The notes under the pieces are model-generated. The model saw only the letters and a program-made list of their open reading frames with translations. It was not told the DNA's origin and ran no database searches. Below are positions 45,279 to 54,153 of a stretch of 64,000 bases of DNA, piece after piece. Numbering within the stretch: position 1 is the stretch's first letter; each line of letters starts with the position of its first letter. The DNA comes from Hyphococcus aureus (lineage in GTDB: Bacteria; Pseudomonadota; Alphaproteobacteria; Caulobacterales; Parvularculaceae): NCBI RefSeq assembly GCF_042643165.1, contig NZ_JBHRSH010000001.1:2629233-2693232 (forward strand), in the 5' to 3' direction. The translations under genes and the position numbers were made by a program.

Positions 45279-45293
45279 TTAACGGCGCGTTAG
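45279..45293. promoter_or_regulatory. CtrA box 2 (one mismatch)
   Basis: TTAACGGCGCGTTAG fits TTAA-N7-TTAA with one mismatch in the second half. It is 37 bases from the first box, and its end is 36 bases before the start codon. Confidence 0.55.
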
Positions 45294-45328
45294 CGCTTCG
45301 CCGCTAGGCTTTGCGCGAGGAACTGGAC

Positions 45329-46234
45329 ATGCCCGCGCGCACATCACGACCAACTTCATCCGGCTCAAGGCTCGCCGAATATGGCGCTCGTATGAGCGAA
45401 TTGGTGTTCCGCCGCCGCGCGGAGCTCGAGATTCGTGCTGCCCGAATTGAGGCGGAGCTTGCGATCAAGGCGCGCTCTGAATTCCTCGCCAATATGAACC
45501 ATGAACTGAGGACGCCGCTGAACGCCATCATCGGTTTCGCCACCATGTTGCGCGACGGAGAGGATTACGGTCTCAGCGCCGAGCAGCAACGGTCTTACTC
45601 GGAATATATCCTGCAATCCGCCGACCTTCTTCTTGGTCATATCAATACGCTTATCGAAGTCGCGGCGCTGGAAAGCGGCCGGGTCGAAATTAATCAGGGT
45701 CCAATTGATTTTACGTCTCTTCTCGACGAAGCCATTGAGCGCGCCAGAGTTCGCGCCGAAGCGGCGGGGATCGAGATCAAACGCCAGGGCGAGTGCGCCG
45801 ACCTCCTCGGCTGGGGCGACGCCGAACGTTTCTCTCAGGCGCTGGACCATTTGATTCAGGCGGCAGTGAAACTCAGCCATGAAGGATCGCAGATTTATGT
45901 GCGCGCCTCGCGGTCAGGATCGGGCTGGGCGGAAATCGCCGTGCGCGACGAAGGCGACGGATTTACGAAAGAAGATCTCTATGAAGCGCTTGAAGCCTTC
46001 AAGGAGCTTCACCGTGGTCTCGACCGGTCATTTCTCGGGCCGGGCGTTGGCTACGCGGTCGCGAAAACCTTTGTAGAAATGCAAGGCGGACGCTTCCACA
46101 TTGAAAGCCGGCCGGGACAGGGAACGCTCGCGCGGATTTCCCTGCCGCCCGCCGATACGCTTTATGCGGACCCGCCAGAACAAGAAGAAAGCAGCGCCGA
46201 AGAGCCTGCGGAGCGTGACCATGACGCCGCATAG
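45329..46234 (+). CDS. soluble sensor histidine kinase with degenerate ATPase domain
   Basis: 301 residues without membrane spans, starting at ATG 45329 behind GAGGAACTGG. A coiled N-terminus with AELEIRAARIEAELAIK leads into a HisKA domain: FLANMNHELRTPLNAIIGFATML, phosphoacceptor H58, as in the PleC/DivJ/CckA group. The ATPase part is present but altered: the N-box region reads LDHLIQAAVKLS (expected Asn missing), the G1 is VRDEGDGFTK and the G2 region reads LGPGVGYAVAK. It may bind ATP poorly and act as a phosphatase or phosphotransfer hub. Two CtrA boxes precede it, and the HerA-like gene overlaps its end. Confidence 0.85.
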   Translation: MPARTSRPTSSGSRLAEYGARMSELVFRRRAELEIRAARIEAELAIKARSEFLANMNHELRTPLNAIIGFATMLRDGEDYGLSAEQQRSYSEYILQSADLLLGHINTLIEVAALESGRVEINQGPIDFTSLLDEAIERARVRAEAAGIEIKRQGECADLLGWGDAERFSQALDHLIQAAVKLSHEGSQIYVRASRSGSGWAEIAVRDEGDGFTKEDLYEALEAFKELHRGLDRSFLGPGVGYAVAKTFVEMQGGRFHIESRPGQGTLARISLPPADTLYADPPEQEESSAEEPAERDHDAA

Positions 46235-47933
46235 ATCTAACAAAAAATCGCCGTTCAGCCGCAAGGGCGGCGCCGCGCCGACAGCTGAAGCCTTTGACAT
46301 GGCGTTTCAGGATAAGCCGCGCGTCGGCACCGTCGTTTCCGTCACGGGCTCCCATGCGCTCGTCATGCTTGATGAAGACACGCCTGACGCTGACCGCTCC
46401 TCGCGTCCGCAGCTCGGCGCCATCATGAGCGTTGACGCCGGCTCGTCGATCGTGCTCGGCCTTGTGTCGGCCATGACCAATCCGGCGCCGAGTCTCGATG
46501 CGTCCGTGCCAGATATGCGGATTATTGAAATTGAACTGATCGGCGAGTTTACAAAACCGACCATCAATGCGCCGGCGCGCTTCCGCCGCGGCGTTTCCGC
46601 TTATCCGACCCTCGGCGATAATGTTCATGTGGCGACGCGCGATGAGTTGACGGCCCTGTTCGCCGTCAATGGCGCGGCAAGCGTGCGGGTTGGCGTCGTC
46701 AAGCAGGACGCCTCCATTCCGGCGACCGTCAATGTGGACGAAATCTTCTCGCGCCATTGCGCGGTGCTCGGCACGACTGGCGCGGGCAAGTCCTGCGCTG
46801 TTGCGCTCCTCTTGCGCGCGGTGCTTCAACGCTTTCCCCATGCGCATATCGTTATCCTCGATCCGCACAATGAGTATTCCAAAAGCTTTGGCGACGGCGC
46901 CGTCGTGTTCGATCCGACGAGCTTCAACCTGCCATACTGGATGCTGACCTTCGACGAGCTTGTTGAGGTGCTTTATCCCGGCCGTTCGCGCGACACCGAG
47001 GAAATCGAAATTCTCGCCGACCTTCTGCCAGCTGCGAAGCGGATGAATATGGGCGGATCGGGCCGGACCAGCCGCCTGCGCACCGACGGAACAGCCGTGA
47101 CGGTCGACACGCCCATCCCGTATCGCATTTCCGAGTTACTGGGTCTGATCGACAAGTCGCTTGGCGGTCTCGATAGCGGGCATACGGGCGCGCCCTATAA
47201 GCGGCTGCGCGCCCGCGTCCATGCGATCAGCCAGGATGCTAGATATTCCTTCATGTTTGGCGGACTGACGGTTCAGGACACGCTCAAAGACATGCTGAGC
47301 GAGCTTTTCCGCATTCCCGTCGACGGTCAGCCGGTGAGCGTCATCGAACTTGGCGGCCTGCCGGCGGATGTCGTGCAGGTGGTTGTCTCGGTCGTGTCGC
47401 GTCTTGCGTTTGAATTTGGTCTGTGGAGCAATGGCGCCGCGCCGATTGCGCTAGTTGTCGAGGATGCGCACCGTTATGCGCCCGCCAACCCCGAGGATGG
47501 CTTCGGTCCGACCCGGCGTTCGCTTGTGCGCATCGCCAAGGAAGGCCGCAAGACCGGCGTATCGCTCTGGATCGCATCGCAGCGGCCGACGGAGCTGGAT
47601 CCGACAGTCCTCTCCCAGTGCAACACGATCTTCGCCATGCGCCTCGCCAATCAGGCGGATCAGGAAGCCTTGCGCGCCGCCGTGCCCGATGCGTCTACCA
47701 GTCTGTTGAGCTGCCTGCCGTCGCTGGGGCTCGGTGAAGCGATTGCCGTGGGCGAGGGCGTGCCCATGCCGACGCGGATCAGGTTTGACGCGCTTCCCGT
47801 CGACGCTGTGCCGCGCAGCCTCACCGCCTGCTTCACTGATGGCTGGTCTGTGGAGATCGAAGACAACAGCTTCATCGACCGGATTGTGGAGCAATGGCGC
47901 GCCCAGCGCATGATCACACCGGATTTCGAATAA
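46221..47933 (+). CDS. HerA-like ATPase
   Basis: 570 residues from ATG 46221, inside the end of the kinase gene (14-base overlap) and behind GGAG. FtsK/HerA-type ATPase: an N-terminal small barrel (HAS-barrel) region (VGTVVSVTGSHALVMLDED), Walker A GTTGAGKSC (about 180), HIVILDPHNEYSK, Walker B-like ALVVEDAHRYAP and ASQRPTELDPTVLSQCNTIF. Such ATPases process DNA ends or serve in defence; the canonical partner nuclease NurA is not seen next door. The overlap with the kinase implies coupled expression. Confidence 0.88.
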   Translation: MTPHRSNKKSPFSRKGGAAPTAEAFDMAFQDKPRVGTVVSVTGSHALVMLDEDTPDADRSSRPQLGAIMSVDAGSSIVLGLVSAMTNPAPSLDASVPDMRIIEIELIGEFTKPTINAPARFRRGVSAYPTLGDNVHVATRDELTALFAVNGAASVRVGVVKQDASIPATVNVDEIFSRHCAVLGTTGAGKSCAVALLLRAVLQRFPHAHIVILDPHNEYSKSFGDGAVVFDPTSFNLPYWMLTFDELVEVLYPGRSRDTEEIEILADLLPAAKRMNMGGSGRTSRLRTDGTAVTVDTPIPYRISELLGLIDKSLGGLDSGHTGAPYKRLRARVHAISQDARYSFMFGGLTVQDTLKDMLSELFRIPVDGQPVSVIELGGLPADVVQVVVSVVSRLAFEFGLWSNGAAPIALVVEDAHRYAPANPEDGFGPTRRSLVRIAKEGRKTGVSLWIASQRPTELDPTVLSQCNTIFAMRLANQADQEALRAAVPDASTSLLSCLPSLGLGEAIAVGEGVPMPTRIRFDALPVDAVPRSLTACFTDGWSVEIEDNSFIDRIVEQWRAQRMITPDFE

Positions 47934-47990
47934 GACGCCCTTGATCGCATTGCCCGCCGCTTCCACAATGGTGAAAACGGGAGGCGATTC

Positions 47991-48998
47991 ATGCGGATTT
48001 TTCTGACACTTGCGGCCATTTTCTGCGCCGCTCCGGCAATGGCGGAGCATTACGAAACGGCGCCGGTGACAATTGTCATTCACGGTGGCGCGGGCGCGCT
48101 GGCGCCGGGGCGTTACACCCCGGAAGAAGAAGCTGCTTTTGAGGCGAAGCTCAATGAGGCGCTGGATGCTGGTTACGCCGTTCTTGAAAACGGCGGCGCT
48201 GCGCTCGATGCGGTTGAGGCTGCGATTGTCCTGATGGAAGACGCGCCCATGTTCAATGCGGGCAAAGGCGCGGTTTTCACCCGTGACGGCAAGAACGAAC
48301 TTGATTCCTCCATTATGGATGGCGCGACCCTGAATGCGGGCGCTGTCGCTGGCGTCACCCGCGTCAAAAACCCGATCAAGCTTGCCCGCGCGGTCATGGA
48401 AAAGTCAGACCATGTGATGTTCGCCCGCGACGGCGCGGAAAAATTCGCCAAGGAAAACGACCTGGAGATGGTCAAGCCGAGCTACTTCAAGACCGAGCAT
48501 CGCTGGGACGCCTATAAACGAGCGCTGGAAGCGGAAAAGAACAAACAGAAAGATGCGGCGCTGTTCCATGATTTCAAATACGGCACGGTCGGCGCCGTCG
48601 CTTTGGACGCCAAAGGCAATCTGGCGGCAGGAACGTCGACCGGCGGAATGATGATGAAGCGGTATGGCCGGGTTGGCGACACGCCGATTATCGGCGCCGG
48701 CACCTTTGCGGATAATAAATCCTGCGCCGTCTCGTCTACGGGCTGGGGCGAATACTTCATCCGTCTCACTATCGCCCGGGACATCTGCGCGCAGGTGGAA
48801 TATCAGGGCAAGAGTGTGGAGGAGGCGGCAGATGACGTCATTAATCACCGGCTTCAGGATATGGGCGCCGATGGCGGCGTGATCGTATTGGCGCCCGATG
48901 GCTCTTACGCCATGACCTTCAATTCCAAGGGCATGTTCCGGGGCGTCAGGAACGCTGAAGAGAAGATGATCGCGATTTACGGTAACAAAGCCGAATAG
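47991..48998 (+). CDS. isoaspartyl peptidase / L-asparaginase, Ntn-hydrolase family
   Basis: 335 residues with a signal peptide (FLTLAAIFCAAPAMA), so it acts in the periplasm. A proenzyme that cleaves itself before T199 in FKYGTVGAVALD, the new N-terminal nucleophile, is typical; GTSTGGMM and AVSSTGWGEYFIRLTIARD follow. Hydrolyses beta-aspartyl peptides and asparagine. Its plus-strand stop is next to the convergent nuclease gene. Confidence 0.95.
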   Translation: MRIFLTLAAIFCAAPAMAEHYETAPVTIVIHGGAGALAPGRYTPEEEAAFEAKLNEALDAGYAVLENGGAALDAVEAAIVLMEDAPMFNAGKGAVFTRDGKNELDSSIMDGATLNAGAVAGVTRVKNPIKLARAVMEKSDHVMFARDGAEKFAKENDLEMVKPSYFKTEHRWDAYKRALEAEKNKQKDAALFHDFKYGTVGAVALDAKGNLAAGTSTGGMMMKRYGRVGDTPIIGAGTFADNKSCAVSSTGWGEYFIRLTIARDICAQVEYQGKSVEEAADDVINHRLQDMGADGGVIVLAPDGSYAMTFNSKGMFRGVRNAEEKMIAIYGNKAE

Positions 48999-48999
48999 G

Positions 49000-50115
49000 C
49001 TAATCCAAAAAACTTTCCCGCTTGTTTTTCAGGAAGTCTTCTGAACTGTCGATTTCCAGCTCAAACCAGATGGGGAAGTGATCTGAAAGCTGGTTCTTGC
49101 GCCAGGGATGTTTGAAATATTTCGCCTGGTTCGCGGGATCGGTCATGTCCTTTTCGCCCGTGTAGTCTTCGACCATTTCGGCGCCATAAGATGCTGTCTG
49201 ACCATCGGTATAGACAAATTGAAACGGGTCGAAGACGCCGCCATTCATCCTGCCGTCGGCGCGTTCCACAACGCGGAAATATTCGTTGGTGCGGATGAAC
49301 ATGCGGTCATAGGCCTGGGTGGCTGACGCATTGGTGTCGAGGCCGATCAGGCTGTCCACTTCATAATAACCGGCGTCGGTGAAGAGTTGCACGGCGCCGT
49401 CATCTTTGTCGTCGCCTTTGTAGAAGTTGAAATCGCCTGCAATGACGAGGCTTGATGTCCAGTGTTCGCTTATTTTCTCCTGTAAGGCGGTGAGGAGAAG
49501 CGACACTTCTTCGCGACGGTAATTCACATTGTCCTGTTTGTCTCCGGGTTGAAGGTGAAGGCTGAGCATCCCGAACTCCTTCCATCCCGCCTTAAAGCCA
49601 GTGAGGTAGGGGGTGCGTTTCAATTGTTGAATATCGGCTCCCTGGGTAATCGCCGGCCACAGCACCAGTTCACCGACGGTGCCGGAAAGTTTTATCCGGG
49701 ATGAGTTATAGAGATAGGCGCTTCGCTCAGAATTTCCGTCGACGCCGCTCGTAATGTCATTCACGACATATTCCCATTCGCTGCCCAGCAAGCGCATGAG
49801 GATTTGAAGATCGCGCAAGGTCGACTTCACCTCCTGAATAACCACGAGATCGAAGCGCGCAATGATTTCCGCAATGTAGAAATAGGCTTCCGGCAGGCGC
49901 TGAGTGGTGTGACCGAATTCCTTGATATTCCAGCTCGCGATCAGAATGGTTTTATCCGTTCGTCGCGGCGGAATGAGATTATCGAGGCCGGTTTTCAGCG
50001 CGAGAATGCTGTCGATGGCGCGGATTTTTTCCGCGTCGCGCATCTCCGGAAAAACAAGGGCGTAGCCCTTTTTCTTGAGATCCGTGTCGGGCCGAAGATC
50101 GTTGTAATATGGCAT
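49000..50115 (-). CDS. endonuclease/exonuclease/phosphatase family protein
   Basis: 371-residue EEP-fold protein. Motifs: LIASWNIKEFGHTTQR (Asn), LVVIQEVKST (Glu), VIAGDFNFYKGDD (Asp/Asn) and SDHFPIWFELEI (His). These are the metal and phosphate residues of Mg2+-dependent nucleases and phosphodiesterases. No signal peptide. Target unknown. Confidence 0.88.
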   Translation of the reverse strand: MPYYNDLRPDTDLKKKGYALVFPEMRDAEKIRAIDSILALKTGLDNLIPPRRTDKTILIASWNIKEFGHTTQRLPEAYFYIAEIIARFDLVVIQEVKSTLRDLQILMRLLGSEWEYVVNDITSGVDGNSERSAYLYNSSRIKLSGTVGELVLWPAITQGADIQQLKRTPYLTGFKAGWKEFGMLSLHLQPGDKQDNVNYRREEVSLLLTALQEKISEHWTSSLVIAGDFNFYKGDDKDDGAVQLFTDAGYYEVDSLIGLDTNASATQAYDRMFIRTNEYFRVVERADGRMNGGVFDPFQFVYTDGQTASYGAEMVEDYTGEKDMTDPANQAKYFKHPWRKNQLSDHFPIWFELEIDSSEDFLKNKRESFLD

Positions 50116-50186
50116 GCTGCTCTCCCCAGTTCAGGCCAATTCAGGAAAGCAGCATAGGCGCGATTCGATGACGGTTTCCTGCGCAA

Positions 50187-51113
50187 TCAGGGTTTCACTG
50201 ACGCCATGAGTTTTTTTACATCCGCAGGATCGAAGAGGGCGGTGCCTTCGCTCATGCGCGTGGCGCCGGCCGCCGCCATGCCAAAACGGAGGGCTTCGGT
50301 TTCGCTGTCGCCGCGCGCCATCGCCGTCAAAAGACCGCCGACGAAACTGTCGCCGGCGCCGACCGCGCTTGAGGCGCGCACCTTGAACGAGGGCGCGATA
50401 AAGACGCCGTCTTTCGTGGCCATCAGGGAGCCGTCGCCGCCGTGGCTCACCACCATGGCCTGCACCTGTCCTTTCGCGACAAGGTCTTTGGCGTAGGCCT
50501 CGATTTCATCCGGCCAGTTCAGTTTTTTTCCTGAAATCGCTTCATATTCGTGCTCGTTCTGGCGCAGCATATAGACGCCCTCCGCAAGCGCCGCGTCGAG
50601 GCCGCTGATGGAATCGAGCACGAAGCGCGCCCCCCGGTCCTTGGCGACGCGCGCCGCCTGCGCCCAGAAATCGGTTGGCGCGCCGGGAGGCAGGCTCCCG
50701 CTGGCGACAACGAAATCTCCGGGCTCCGCCTCTTCGCGCACGGCTTTCAAAAAACGCTCTATGTCGGCATCGCTCATTTCCGCGCCGGGCAGATTGAAAC
50801 GATATTCATTGTCATCTTTTTCATTTTTGACATGAAAAGCGAGCCGGGTTTCCCCGGCGATGGGGATCATCCGCATGGGAACATTTTCGATGGCGAGCGA
50901 TTTCACGAGTGCGTCGCCATAGACGCCGCCAGCAGTGAAAATCGCCAGCGTATGCGCGCCGAAGCGCGAGCAGGTGCGCGCCACATTAATGCCGCCGCCG
51001 CCGGGATGCATTTGCGGATCGTGGCAGCGCAGCTTGCGGTTTGGCTCCACGAAGTCGGCGGAGACTGCATAATCGAGCGCGGGGTTGGGGGTCAGGGTGA
51101 TAATTCGAGTCAT
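50187..51113 (-). CDS. 1-phosphofructokinase family sugar kinase (PfkB fold)
   Basis: 308 residues from ATG 51113, behind GTGAGG. Ribokinase-like fold: TLTPNPALDYAVSADFVEPN, the GGGGINVAR substrate loop, DPIS-like RFVLDSISGLDAAL and the catalytic GAGDSFVGGLLTA (Asp). Tagatose-6-phosphate/fructose-1-phosphate kinase-type substrates are usual in this group; context does not decide. It follows the radC gene on the same strand, 11 bases apart. Confidence 0.9.
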   Translation of the reverse strand: MTRIITLTPNPALDYAVSADFVEPNRKLRCHDPQMHPGGGGINVARTCSRFGAHTLAIFTAGGVYGDALVKSLAIENVPMRMIPIAGETRLAFHVKNEKDDNEYRFNLPGAEMSDADIERFLKAVREEAEPGDFVVASGSLPPGAPTDFWAQAARVAKDRGARFVLDSISGLDAALAEGVYMLRQNEHEYEAISGKKLNWPDEIEAYAKDLVAKGQVQAMVVSHGGDGSLMATKDGVFIAPSFKVRASSAVGAGDSFVGGLLTAMARGDSETEALRFGMAAAGATRMSEGTALFDPADVKKLMASVKP

Positions 51114-51124
51114 TCGGTATTGCC

Positions 51125-51826
51125 TCACAAGAGTCCGAGGGATTTGAAGCTGGCATGCTGCTCATGTCCGATGACGAGATGGTCATGGACACGGATATTG
51201 AGCGCTGCGGCGGCTTTCACGATCTGGTTCGTCATGTCTACATCGGCGCGCGAAGGGGTAGGGTCGCCGGAAGGGTGGTTATGCACGAGAATGATCGCCG
51301 AGGCGCCAAGCTCCAGCGCGCGTTTCACCACCTCTCGCGGATAGACGGGCGTGTGATCGACAGTGCCGCGTTGCTGCACTTCGTCGGCGATCAGGATGTT
51401 TTTCTTGTCGAGAAAAAGAATGCGGAAAAGTTCTGTCTTTTCATCCGCCATTGCTGCGCGGCAATAGGAAAGAAGCGCATCCCAGGAGGATATGACGGGC
51501 CGCTTCAGAACCCGAGCCTGGGAAAGCTTGATGGCCGCCGCCTGAACGATTTTCAATTCCTGCGCTACATTTTCGGAAACGCCCTTTACTTCCATCAGAC
51601 GCTCCAACGGGGCTGCAATGACTTGCGGGAAACCGCCAAATTTTGCGATCAGCTCCTTCGCCAGCGGCTTCACGTCTTTTCTGGGAATGGCTCGAAAGAG
51701 AATAAGTTCCAGGAGTTCGTAATCCTGAACCCCGTCGACGCCAGCCTTTTTGAACCGTTCGCGCAGGCGCTCGCGATGGCCGGCGGCGTGGTTTGTTGCT
51801 TTTGAGACGGGAGCGTTGGTCTTCAA
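51125..51826 (-). CDS. radC: RadC family protein (MPN/JAB domain)
   Basis: 233 residues with a helix-hairpin-helix region (LMEVKGVSENVAQELKIVQAAA, about 75-100) and the JAMM metal motif HNHPSGDPTPSRADVD (about 178-193). Despite the name, a DNA repair role is not firmly shown. In alphaproteobacteria it usually sits downstream of map and sfsA; here the PAS-protein gene lies between. Confidence 0.94.
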   Translation of the reverse strand: MKTNAPVSKATNHAAGHRERLRERFKKAGVDGVQDYELLELILFRAIPRKDVKPLAKELIAKFGGFPQVIAAPLERLMEVKGVSENVAQELKIVQAAAIKLSQARVLKRPVISSWDALLSYCRAAMADEKTELFRILFLDKKNILIADEVQQRGTVDHTPVYPREVVKRALELGASAIILVHNHPSGDPTPSRADVDMTNQIVKAAAALNIRVHDHLVIGHEQHASFKSLGLL

Positions 51827-51906
51827 GCGTCAGTCCAGTTCCATGGCGCCGCTCAGGCGAGACACCAAGAATTGAACAGTTTCCGCCCCAACGCAACCGA
51901 CCAGGC

Positions 51907-53154
51907 TCAGGCGGCGCGTTCCGATTGCTGCCGCAGGCTGTCGGCTTCCTGCTGGATTAACCCGTTCATCCGGGTGAGCGCCCGCAAGGCGCCAGTGACG
52001 GTTTTTTGAAAGCTTTCCAGTTTGTTGAGAAGGTCATCCACCCGGTCTTTCACGCCCAGATAGTTTGAGCATTCCACCTTGCCGACGACGCGCATGACTT
52101 CAAGGCCCGTTGCGAGACGGTCAAGATCCAGGCAGGTTCGACGAAAGCCGATGCATTTCACCGAAACGTCGCGCAGGCTGTCTTGCGCCTTTGCAACATA
52201 TTCCGCTTGCTGATTGCGAAGCAGCTGCATCTCTTGCTCACGGGCGGCTTCATGGGAATCAGCATTTTCTTCGACGAAGAAATCCAGCACCTCGCGCTGA
52301 ACCCGCGCAGTGCAAACCAGAAAATAGCTTGTGTTGATGGCGTCGACGACGCTTTGTGCGGAAGCGATAAAGCCTTCGACAAGCTTGTGCATATCTTTCG
52401 ACAAAATACTGTAATTGTCGGAGATGACGCCGATGGCGGCGCCGTCATCGCCAAGCTGAGAAGCGAGGATCCGGAAATTCGTGGGAACGATCTCACTTTC
52501 CTTATAAGCTTCGGCGATCGTCTCAGCTTCTTTTAACACGGAGTGAGTGACTTTCAGCAACTGGTCAAATCTGAGGATCACGCCGTCCTCGGAAATTTTC
52601 AGGTGTTTGTCACGCGACATCAGCTCCTTGCCGAGCGCAGCCGTCATGAAAGCGGTGTAGTCTTCAAAGCCGAGGTCGTTGAGCTTGCTCAGGAGAAGTT
52701 TCGCGCTGTCCGCCGGGGTGAGGTCTTCGCGGCGTTCTTTTTCCGATAGTTCGGGATAGAGCTTTTCGATTATGGCGAAATATTCGCTGCTCGGGCGCAG
52801 GCGCACGGACAGATAGCCGTCCTTGATCGGGGTCACGAGGGCGAAGACCCAGTAATAGCTTCCGTCTTTCGCCCGGTTCTTCACATAGGCGCCGATAGGC
52901 TTGCCTTCTTTGATCGTTTTCCAAAGCAGCCAGAACACGGCGCGGGGCGTGTCAGGATGCCGGACGATCTTGTGCGGTTTCGACAGCAATTCCTCCCAGC
53001 CATAGACGCTGATGCGCTGGAAGACGCTGTTGCCGTATTTGATAATGCCGCCGGCGTCGGTGCGCGAGAAAAACAACTCGTCAAAACCGAACGTGTTTTC
53101 ACCCGGACCGGTATCGCCGCCGGAGTGATCGACAGGAAGTGTTGCGCGCGCCAT
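51907..53154 (-). CDS. PAS domain protein of chemotaxis/Aer-type signalling
   Basis: 415 residues. The N-terminal PAS is the Aer-type redox version (FQRISVYGWEELLSKPHKIVRHPDTPRAVF, then GKPIGAYVKNRAKDGSYYW), which binds FAD in Aer. No membrane span and no classic methyl-accepting hairpin follow; instead a mostly helical region (about 190-415) with ASQLGDDGAAIGVISDNYSIL, a weak echo of a signalling hairpin. It may be a soluble energy-taxis or redox sensor. It is inserted between map and radC. Confidence 0.75.
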   Translation of the reverse strand: MARATLPVDHSGGDTGPGENTFGFDELFFSRTDAGGIIKYGNSVFQRISVYGWEELLSKPHKIVRHPDTPRAVFWLLWKTIKEGKPIGAYVKNRAKDGSYYWVFALVTPIKDGYLSVRLRPSSEYFAIIEKLYPELSEKERREDLTPADSAKLLLSKLNDLGFEDYTAFMTAALGKELMSRDKHLKISEDGVILRFDQLLKVTHSVLKEAETIAEAYKESEIVPTNFRILASQLGDDGAAIGVISDNYSILSKDMHKLVEGFIASAQSVVDAINTSYFLVCTARVQREVLDFFVEENADSHEAAREQEMQLLRNQQAEYVAKAQDSLRDVSVKCIGFRRTCLDLDRLATGLEVMRVVGKVECSNYLGVKDRVDDLLNKLESFQKTVTGALRALTRMNGLIQQEADSLRQQSERAA

Positions 53155-53304
53155 ATTTGGGAGCCGGGCCTTTTTGCGGAATCTGTTCCGGCAGCATTGC
53201 GCCTGCGCTGTTAAGAAACGGTCAATATTGGCCGCTGGCGAGGTGAGATTTCAGCCTCGATTGGCGGATATCGTCGGCGGGACCGGTCTGTGAGAGAGCC
53301 GTTG

Positions 53305-54153
53305 CTAATAAGGCGGCCGGTCGAGCCCTTTGGGCGAGGCGGTGAAGATTTCCATGCCGGTCTCGGTGACGCCGATGGAATGCTCAAACTGGGCGGACAA
53401 GGATTTGTCCCGGGAGACAGCGGTCCAGTTGTCCTTCAAAAGCTTCACATCGGGTTTGCCTTCATTGATCATGGGCTCGATGGTGAAGAACATGCCGGGC
53501 TTCAATTCCGTGTTCGACGCTTCATGAACGCCGCCCCAGCGATCGCGATATTCCGCATAGTGAACGACATTGGGCGCGTCATGGAAAACCCGTCCGAGGC
53601 CGTGACCGCAAAAGTCGCGCACCACGGAAAAACCTTGCCCCTCTGCGATGGTCTGAATGGCGCGACCGATATCGCGCAGCGTTGCGCCAGGCTTGACCGC
53701 ATTGATCCCGGCCATCATGGCGTCATAGGTCGTGTCCACAAGGCGGCGGGCTTTCACCTTGGGCTCGCCGGCGAAATACATCCGGCTGGTGTCCCCATGC
53801 CAGCCGTCGACGATGACGGTGACATCGATATTCATGATATCACCGTTTTTCAAAACCTTGTCATTCGGGATGCCGTGACAGATGACGTGATTAAGCGAGA
53901 TGCAGCTTGCGTGACGGTAGCCCCTGTAGCCGATCGTGGCGGAGAGGGCGTCATGACCCAAGACGAAATCGCGAATGAGGTCGTCGAGGTGACCGGTGGT
54001 GACGCCGGGTTTCACATGCTCGGCGATCATGTCGAGGGCGGCGGCCGCGAGCCGGCCCGCCTTGCGCATGCCCTCAAAATCCTCCGGCCCGTGCAGTCTG
54101 ATAGAGCCGGGGCGAATGATTTCGTCTTCGTCGAGGATAGCTTCGGTCATCAT
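53305..54153 (-). CDS. map: type I methionine aminopeptidase
   Basis: Removes the N-terminal methionine from new proteins; 282 residues from ATG 54153. Metal ligands are in NIDVTVIVDGWHGDTSR (two Asp), FCGHGLGRVFH (His), FTIEPM and SAQFEHSIGVTE (two Glu). Start overlaps the sfsA stop (ATGA arrangement), a conserved coupling. Confidence 0.97.
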   Translation of the reverse strand: MMTEAILDEDEIIRPGSIRLHGPEDFEGMRKAGRLAAAALDMIAEHVKPGVTTGHLDDLIRDFVLGHDALSATIGYRGYRHASCISLNHVICHGIPNDKVLKNGDIMNIDVTVIVDGWHGDTSRMYFAGEPKVKARRLVDTTYDAMMAGINAVKPGATLRDIGRAIQTIAEGQGFSVVRDFCGHGLGRVFHDAPNVVHYAEYRDRWGGVHEASNTELKPGMFFTIEPMINEGKPDVKLLKDNWTAVSRDKSLSAQFEHSIGVTETGMEIFTASPKGLDRPPY

